Shown piece after piece: positions 57,522 through 64,000 of a DNA stretch of 64,000 nt. The stretch's first letter is position 1. Each line of letters starts with the position of its first letter. Source of the stretch: Ptychodera flava (taxonomy: Eukaryota > Hemichordata > Enteropneusta > Ptychoderidae); the NCBI RefSeq assembly GCF_041260155.1, contig NC_091929.1, positions 42,134,244-42,198,243 on the forward strand, in the 5' to 3' direction. The notes beneath the pieces were generated by a model. That model saw nothing but the letters and a program-made list of their open reading frames with translations. It was not told the origin of the DNA and did no database searches. The position numbers were made by a program, and so were the translations under genes.

Positions 57522-60500
57522 CTGTGTAGAAAATAAAATACAAAATCAACAGAAATTACACATTGAAGTATTTGTTATTTCATCTTCCAGCAAAAGGATA
57601 TGTGTAGATCAAATTCTGATGGCTGATTGTGTCACAGTTAGAAAAGACACTTTGCACACAGAACAAATGTAACTGCAATATCAAAACTTTGACACATTGG
57701 TGGTTTCCATAAGAGGATTTTTTCCAGCAATCTGCAATTTCTTGATATGTCAGTAATGACACAAAAGAATTCACTTCCATAACAAAAGAATTCTCAAATT
57801 ACGCAGTTATTTAAATGGCCCAAACCTGTCAAGAATACTGCACAACATCAGTACAGCTTAAATACCACTAGATTGATCGCACACAGACCTTATCCCTCTC
57901 TAGTTGTTGCTAAGACTTTACTCCCTGTGAATAGGTCCACAATCCATTCTGATAACAATAGGTTTGGGCCAAACCAAGGAAATGAAAAGGTTAATTCGGA
58001 GAAAAATAAAAAGTTTGTTTCTCATCCCAGACATATTTCAAAAATGATGCGGTCACGTTTTTTTTTTTTTTACTCTCGATATTTTTTATTCTTCAATCAA
58101 CAAGAACACAGAAAAAACATGACAACAACATAGGAATGCTTGTGTTGCTTATTTTTGTATAGCAATATTTCTGCAATTTGACTTTTAGTGCAGCAATGCA
58201 GTTTTGACAGCGTAATATAACAATGACATATGTGTACAGTTCTGAATGGAATGTTAGTGTCAATCATTTTGTTTACGGTTCTGTTTTATACAGCACTATG
58301 ATATAAACTATCATTGCGTATTTTTGCATTTATTTGTTTAACTCATGAGCAGAAAAAAGCTTAATGTGGTCTGAATTGATGCATGCAAGGATGAGAAACA
58401 AACTTTTTATTTTTCTTGGCCTAAGATAAGTGTTCAGAGGGTAATGTAAAGAGGGTTTCTATGCTAGAACCAATAACCTGATTCAATCTTCAACTACTAC
58501 TTACCAAAGTCTTTGTCACTGTGTTTTACAGGGCTTGAAGGTGCTGATGAGCACAGCTTCTTGTGTTCTCTTTCAACAACTTCACACATGGATTGGAAAG
58601 AAGCGTGTCTTTGAAAAGAACTCTGTCTGTGTGTAGTTGGAGCTCTTCCGTACGTTGGGTTGCCTTCCTTCACACTATAACTTCTGTTTATTGCTACTGC
58701 CAAATAAAGAAAGAAAATAGTTGACCAAAGGAAAACATATTTTCAGGACTATTTCACTCTTGCAATTGTTGGTTTCTTAATATTTTAGACACAAAAAAAT
58801 CTCCATATTCTTCAATTGACAAGAAATGCAATTCTTAAGATCAGGCTTGAGTCATTACCAGTTATAATCTTAGGCAATTTGCCTTATAAACAAAGTTTTA
58901 AAGAACTTTTGAACAAGGAACTTGTTCTCAGAAAAGTTCTTTGGGCATATCTATGAACATAAACAGCCATATATGTTGTTACAATAATGACTGTCTGTCT
59001 GAATATGGAAACGAGTTAAATTACCCAAGATTTACCAATACTTGAAATTCAAAATGGCTGCCATCCCCAATTTAACTCTATACAGAAAAGTAAAATTTTA
59101 AAATGAATCCCTACAAGTGGTAGATCCATGAACCATAAAAGTTTGAGTGTGTGAATATCTGTTCTCGAGGTTCATTCTACCTTAAAATATCTTTTGTACC
59201 ATTATACATGTGTAACTACCAAACTGATGTTTGTACTTGTGAAAACTCACCTGGCAGTTGATTAAGTAGAGAATGTTTTGTTGCTGGTCTTTGAGTAGAT
59301 GAACTGAACAGTTCCGCTCTGTTATTCAGTGATCCTGAAATCAAAGCAGTTTGAGAAACAATTGTGAATTCCTATACAAAACCACATATGATGGAATCTT
59401 TCTCAAGCGAATCCTGAACAGATTTACTTTTGAAATGTTTTTCCCTCATTTTGTTTTCGGCACTGATAAAACGTTTATTTTCCATCCCCCAATAGTTCTT
59501 GTGATTTAATTTGTCCCAATCACATGGAACTTGAGGAAGATAATTTGATATGAAACTTCTTAAAGTGTATGTACCCAGGAAAAAATAAATTCCTAATCTT
59601 CCTTTAAAGATGCCTGGAACCCCCTTGTGCCATTACTAGAGTTGAAGAAAATAAATCTTACCATCTGTGCCACTCTGATCATTATCTGGTTCAATGCCAA
59701 TCCACTTGAAAGCAGGTTTACGCCCTCTGGTCTCTGTCACATGGACTTTCTTGATCAACTGAAGGCTTGTCAATATATTGGCAATGTCATAAAGTCTTCG
59801 TATCTTTGCTATTGATTGAAAACAAACGAAAATGACTGAAAATGAGCGTTTGGCAATTGCAAAGAAGTTTTTAATGTCACTGGTTTTTTTTATAGCTATT
59901 CTGGCAACTTAAGTGTGTCACGATCAGATCAAGTTGATTAAAACCAGGGAGGCATAACATGTCCCATATGGTGCATTATATATAACAAAAGACTTAAACA
60001 TTTGAACGCCCCTAAAAACATAGATATAGGTTGATTTCCTTGAGTAAGCTGAGTACTATGTAAAATTCTTTTAGCTATAAAATGGAGCATGCTTGCTTAA
60101 CCCTTTGAGTACTGTAATTTTTCCCACCAAAATTTTAGTGCAATATTTTACCAATTTTTATGAATTTTTCTGAAATTATTTTAATAATTTTGAACCAAAT
60201 GGTCATCACATTTTATAAGCTACAGTTTCTTACCAAAATTTTGGCAAAAATCTCTAAAAAATTGACTTTGGGATATATGTTTTAAATCCTAAAAAAATTG
60301 ACTTTGGCACTCAAAGGGTTAAACGGCATGCGAAATTGGCTTACCGTACATACAGATTTTTTTCACAATAGTGACACAGCCACCATCCATATCAGCATCT
60401 CAAAACCAGTATTTACCATTCAAAACAAACTAAATGTTATATGCAGGTAATAATAAATGTGAGGTGCTAATAATATGTACGCTTTGAAGAACTCACAATT

Positions 60501-63500
60501 GACTTACTTTTGAATTTAGAATTCTCATTTATTTCATAATTTATATCTCCTATAAGTATTCTGGCTGCAATATCTAATGATACCACTTTTGTCTGTGAAT
60601 GAAAGGAAAGGAAAAAGTGATCATTATTTTGAAAACTGCTTTTTAAATTTCAATGAGTAGCAGCAAGTTTGTTTTTTCAGTAAGTTTATTGTACTTCTTA
60701 CTGCTTCTATTCAGAAATAGAAATGTACGATCATGAAGCTGCAAATAGACTAATAAAATAATCATAATTATAAAAGTTCTAATAATGGAAGGAGGAATCT
60801 TAATAATATTAGAACATGATTTCAGGGTGGGAATGAACGATGTAACAAATTCAGAATTCTTGTGAAACTTCTCATTTCATTAGAACAACCATACATTAAC
60901 ATCAGTGTTGCTCCAAATTCAAGAAGCACATTGAATACAGTTATTTTAGTCCTAAAAAGTACCTCATCAGAGAAGTTAGGAAACGCTACTTTACCTTGGA
61001 CACGAGAAACAGCATTATAAATTTCTGGCTCATCACCCCAAGTGACTTGTCTTTCCTGTTGTTAACTGTGGAGGGAGGGAAAGATAAACAGTTACTGGTT
61101 GTATCTTTGAAGACAACAAACTAACACACCACTTGACAATCTCGCCTACATCAGAAATGTTATTTCTACTATTGGAATAGAGGTATTGCTGTTTTTGTAA
61201 CTTGTCATATGTCACTGATAGCAAAATCATGATAGATGTCAGCTTGGAACAGGTGATGTATCAATGCTTGTCTACTCATTGACATTTCTGGTTAACACTG
61301 ACCTATGGCACACTTCATGTACAAACACTGGCCAAGAGGAAAAAAATCCTCTTTTTGATAGACCTGACTCGTCAAAAAAAATTGCCAAAAAAATCATCTT
61401 TTTGATGGACCCGACTCACCATGACATTTGTAAATTACAAGTGACAGCACTTGTCTTGTAAAATTAAACAGTGTACACTTACCATCTAATCTGTACACAT
61501 AAAAGATTTACTTTGACATTAGCTTTGTAATGGGAAATTGAGCATGGTTTGTGTATTTATACAGAAGGATTTCTTCAAATATGCTGAAATCAGGAAATGA
61601 TATATGATAGGCATAAAATAATTTTGATATAGACATTAACAATTTCACATAATAATCTAACAATCAATGAAACTTACATTTTTCAAGCCCAGTTACTTCC
61701 TTCACATTGACAAATTTCCAAGGAACATTTTCTGCCTGGGACTCCTTTGTAGGATTTGCATCTTCACCAAAATTGAACTCTTTCTCTGTTTGCATCCTCT
61801 TCAGGTGAGCAATCTGCTCTGCATAATTTTCTTTTTCTCCCAGAACCTGTCAAAGAAAAAAAAAATTGCCCTTTAACCTTTAAACTTTCACCTCTTTAGC
61901 ATCGAGGACTTGAATGTGTGAAAGCAATTTTCACTGGCAATAACTCACAGCTTTGAACAAATTCTTTCCTGTACAAAACCAAACTATAAGCTATAACGAA
62001 ACACATTTTCTGTAACTTTGCTTCCATAGCGAAAAAATATTCTTGCAAGTCTACATTTAAAATTATAGAGGCATTTTGATATCTCCTTGTCCAACAGAGA
62101 CATTTTGAGCTCTTCTTGTCCAATGATATGAGAAAGACATAAAATGGAGATGGTCACCTGATATAAGATTAAGTCAAAGTTTGGCTTAAATTGTGACTGA
62201 GTGTATGAATGTTCACCTGTGGTTGATATTATTTGAGTATTGTGAATGATGAAAGACACTGAGGGCGCTGTTCTGTCAAGCCTGGGAAGTTGATACTGAG
62301 AAGCATGTATGCTGTTATTAAAATTTGATAGAAATTTTAAAATCCTTTTATGAAATCATCATCCTGCACAATTTGCAAAGTTACAGCTATCCCTATTTTA
62401 GGTGCTCTAATAAACATAGATGATTTTGTTCAATTTAATTTATTTCATAGCATACTTAAATCTCCCTCCAAACTTGTTTGTATTTTCACCCTATGAGAGC
62501 ACTGTAATTTCTCCCCAAAAAATCAGGGCAACATTTTATCAATTTTTATGAATTTTTCTGTAATTTTTTCCATGTTTTGGACCAAATGGTCATAATTTTT
62601 TTAATGGGCTGTACTTTTTGACTAAATTTTTGGGAAAAATCTGAAAAAAATTGCCTAGATCTGAAAGAAATTGTTGGCGTTGTATTGTATAAATGCAACA
62701 AAAAATCAACTTTGGCACTCAAAGGGTAAATGTTGTATTGAAGAAAAGCAGCAGACAAATTCTGGTACCCACCTTAAGTTTTGAAAGTGTGTTCAACAGA
62801 TTTCCTTTGCCATGCCAGACATAACTATTCTTAGCAAGTCTGCTGACTATTTCAACACTCTCCAGAACATTTACTATGTCATAAATTCTTCTTCTTTCAA
62901 CACCTGATGGAAAGGGGAAAAACAGAAAAGGATTATTATTTGGAAATTCTCACTCAAATAGTGGCATGTATCATTACTGACTACAAGTTCCATAAGTTTG
63001 CAGCAGTTTTGATCATCATGTCATCCAAAAGATTGGTCTGTGAAAGAAACTGTGACATGTACTGTAGTCCTGGACAGTGTACAGTACTGCTGTTGAAGAC
63101 ACCACATGTGCTTGTATATGTTTAATAATGAGGCATAATCATAAATTAGCATCTTTCCTCTAACATGGCAACAGATACACATATAGACTATTTCGATCAT
63201 ACTTTGATTACTCTTTGTGACAAAGACATGACAGAAGTGGTTCAGCAAAATGTATGTGAAAAAGGCAAAAAATAATTAGGGTATGAGATAGGGTTGGTTG
63301 GGTGACCAATCTGATTAAAATCAGATATAGAGTACGGCGACCTCTTTACTTACGCGATATTCTCTTGCTGTAGTGAGAGGCGACAGCAAGAGAATACCGC
63401 GTAAGTATAGAGGTCGCCGTACTCTACATTTGATTTTAATAAGATTGGTTGGGTGACATAAAACATTTTTTCCCGTTTTGGCTGAAGAAATATTATCAAA

Positions 63501-64000
63501 GATAAATAGAAAAGGAACTGCAAGTATCAAAACCAAAAAATTCTACAAATTTCAAAACTTGATAGACTTTCTTCAGTGTCCTGCCCTGCTTTATCAAATC
63601 GTTTCATTAAATCCCTCCCTAAATCAAGTTTCTTTTCTCTGTGAAATCAGTGCCTATTCAATGACCAATGAAAACTTTGGACAAAAAACTGTGAGGAAAT
63701 GTATGCAAATACCCTATGAAAAACACCTAACACTTTCACAAATCCCATTGTCTCAAAGTAACACACCACAGTACGCATTGTCTCTTGATGACTTGGTTTC
63801 ACATCAGTTGACCTGAAGCAGTCTGTACCATTGACTGCTATTGGTCCATTTCTTGGTAACATTCAGGTCAATCTCAAGTTTGATTTAAGACATAGAAGAT
63901 AATGATGTAGGAAACATCTGATCACAGGCAAGTGAGAGAAGTAGTTCAGCTTTATGTTAAACACTGATTTTACTTACTTAGATCCCTGGCTACAACATCT
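55327..64000 (-). CDS. Atypical E2F transcription factor (E2F7/8), 3' part
   Basis: Repressor of E2F target genes in the cell cycle and endocycle; family members bind DNA with two tandem DNA-binding domains without a DP partner. Exons (minus strand): 63,978->64,000; 62,773-62,903; 61,678-61,846; 60,995-61,065; 60,508-60,592; 59,662-59,808; 59,251-59,334; 58,505-58,696; 55,327-57,521. All junctions are GT-AG and keep phase. The first domain's end reads [15 protein letters not shown], then [16 protein letters not shown]; the second reads [32 protein letters not shown] and [15 protein letters not shown], then [17 protein letters not shown]. This is the diagnostic E2F7/8 pattern. The final exon adds 730 residues of Ser/Thr/Gln/Pro-rich sequence with a basic patch [18 protein letters not shown] and a poly-Gln run. 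The 5' exons are outside the window. Confidence 0.93.
58505..58696 (-). CDS. E2F7/8 exon (192 bp)
   Basis: Between acceptor TTTGGCAG and donor GTAAGT. Encodes [16 protein letters not shown] through [11 protein letters not shown], with phase 2 in and phase 1 out. Confidence 0.88.
58975..59205. repeat. Copy of the ATTTGAAATTCAAAATGG-type repeat in an E2F intron
   Basis: Contains ACTTGAAATTCAAAATGGC, GTGGTAGATC and GAATATCTGTTCTCGAGGT, matching 24,270-24,470. Confidence 0.6.
59251..59334 (-). CDS. E2F7/8 exon (84 bp)
   Basis: Between TTTCAG and GTGAGT. Encodes [16 protein letters not shown] and KHSLLNQLP; phase agrees with both neighbours. Confidence 0.85.
59662..59808 (-). CDS. E2F7/8 exon, second DNA-binding domain recognition helix
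   Basis: Encodes [16 protein letters not shown], then [22 protein letters not shown] is the DNA-contacting motif of E2F domains. Donor GTAAGA, acceptor CAATAG. Confidence 0.92.
60097..60322. mobile_element. 226-bp piggyBac-type MITE in an E2F intron
   Basis: Ends TTAACCCTTTGAGTACTG and GGCACTCAAAGGGTTAA. TTAA plus CCCTTT is the classic piggyBac-type terminus. Non-coding. Confidence 0.85.
60508..60592 (-). CDS. E2F7/8 exon, second domain
   Basis: Encodes [18 protein letters not shown] and ENSKFK. Acceptor CATTCACAG, donor GTAAGT. Confidence 0.9.
60995..61065 (-). CDS. E2F7/8 exon, start of second domain
   Basis: Encodes [15 protein letters not shown] and IMLFLVSK. Two acceptors are possible; CTCCACAG at 61,066 keeps frame with the previous exon, while AACAACAG 10 bases on does not. 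Confidence 0.85.
61678..61846 (-). CDS. E2F7/8 inter-domain exon
   Basis: Encodes [18 protein letters not shown] through [12 protein letters not shown], the linker between the two DNA-binding domains. Acceptor CTTTGACAG, donor GTAAGT. Confidence 0.9.
62487..62730. mobile_element. Degenerate second copy of the CCCTTTGAG MITE
   Basis: Starts CACCCTATGAGAGCACTG and ends TTTGGCACTCAAAGGGTAA. Shares the interior ACCAAATGGTCATAA with 60,200. The terminal TTAA motifs have eroded. Confidence 0.75.
62773..62903 (-). CDS. E2F7/8 exon, first DNA-binding domain
   Basis: Encodes [32 protein letters not shown] and NTLSKLK. Contains the RRIYD DNA-contact motif. Acceptor TTCCATCAG, donor GTGGGT. Confidence 0.92.
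63304..63450. repeat. Near-perfect 147-bp hairpin in an E2F intron
   Basis: The arms 63,304-63,375 and 63,385-63,450 pair through TAGAGTACGGCGACCTCT, TACTTACGCG and ATTCTCTTGCTGT. GGTTGGGTGAC occurs on both sides (63,295 and 63,447). GC-rich against its surroundings; MITE-like or a stem-loop RNA source. Confidence 0.8.
63978..64000 (-). CDS. E2F7/8 exon, cut by window edge
   Basis: The last 23 bases of an exon encode DVVARDL plus the first base of Ser, followed by GTAAGT. It joins VERRR in phase. The remainder is outside the window. Confidence 0.8.

Overview
This is animal nuclear DNA, AT-rich and dense with small transposable elements. The best guess is a marine invertebrate deuterostome (hemichordate or amphioxus grade). 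That rests on an E2F7/8-type atypical E2F with ordinary GT-AG introns, on TRIM-type genes, and on many TTAA-flanked MITEs. The species cannot be fixed from the sequence.

Layout. (1) 1-17,800 and 17,830-28,250 are two copies of one segmental duplication. Each holds an intronless RING/B-box (TRIM-like) gene on the minus strand and, about 2.6-3.6 kb away on the plus strand, an intronless gene for a secreted FAD-dependent polyamine oxidase (PAO). The TRIM-like proteins end in the DUSP and ubiquitin-like (UBL) domains of the USP4/11/15 deubiquitinases but lack the protease domain. Copy 1 (1,296-2,966) is frameshifted before the UBL; copy 2 (20,210-22,162) is whole. PAO A is split by a 5,154-bp element with about 200-bp inverted ends. 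PAO C carries two frameshifts. A further PAO scrap lies at 16.7 kb.

(2) About 28,250-38,100 and 39,240-50,770 are a second duplicated block holding a second PAO subfamily. PAO D (33,104-34,783) is the only intact PAO: 559 aa with signal peptide, catalytic core, a Cys-rich GCT...DDGSC motif and a hydrophobic GPI-like tail. PAO E (41,505-43,179) has four small deletions. Different elements have landed in each copy (1.65 kb upstream of D; 1.5 kb and three abutting TTAA elements downstream of E), so the sister copies serve as empty-site controls.

(3) 50,770-55,300 is AT-rich and shows no gene. It contains a run of three perfect CArG boxes at 30-bp spacing. (4) 55,327-64,000 is the 3' part of an E2F7/8 gene on the minus strand. 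Nine exons were resolved from splice sites and reading phase; they cover the end of the first and all of the second DNA-binding domain plus a long low-complexity C-terminus. The 5' end lies outside the window.

The PAOs are predicted to oxidise spermine or spermidine outside the cell, releasing an aminoaldehyde and hydrogen peroxide. The TRIM-like protein is predicted to be an E3 ligase carrying a deubiquitinase's targeting module. No functional link between the two is shown; they are simply duplicated together.
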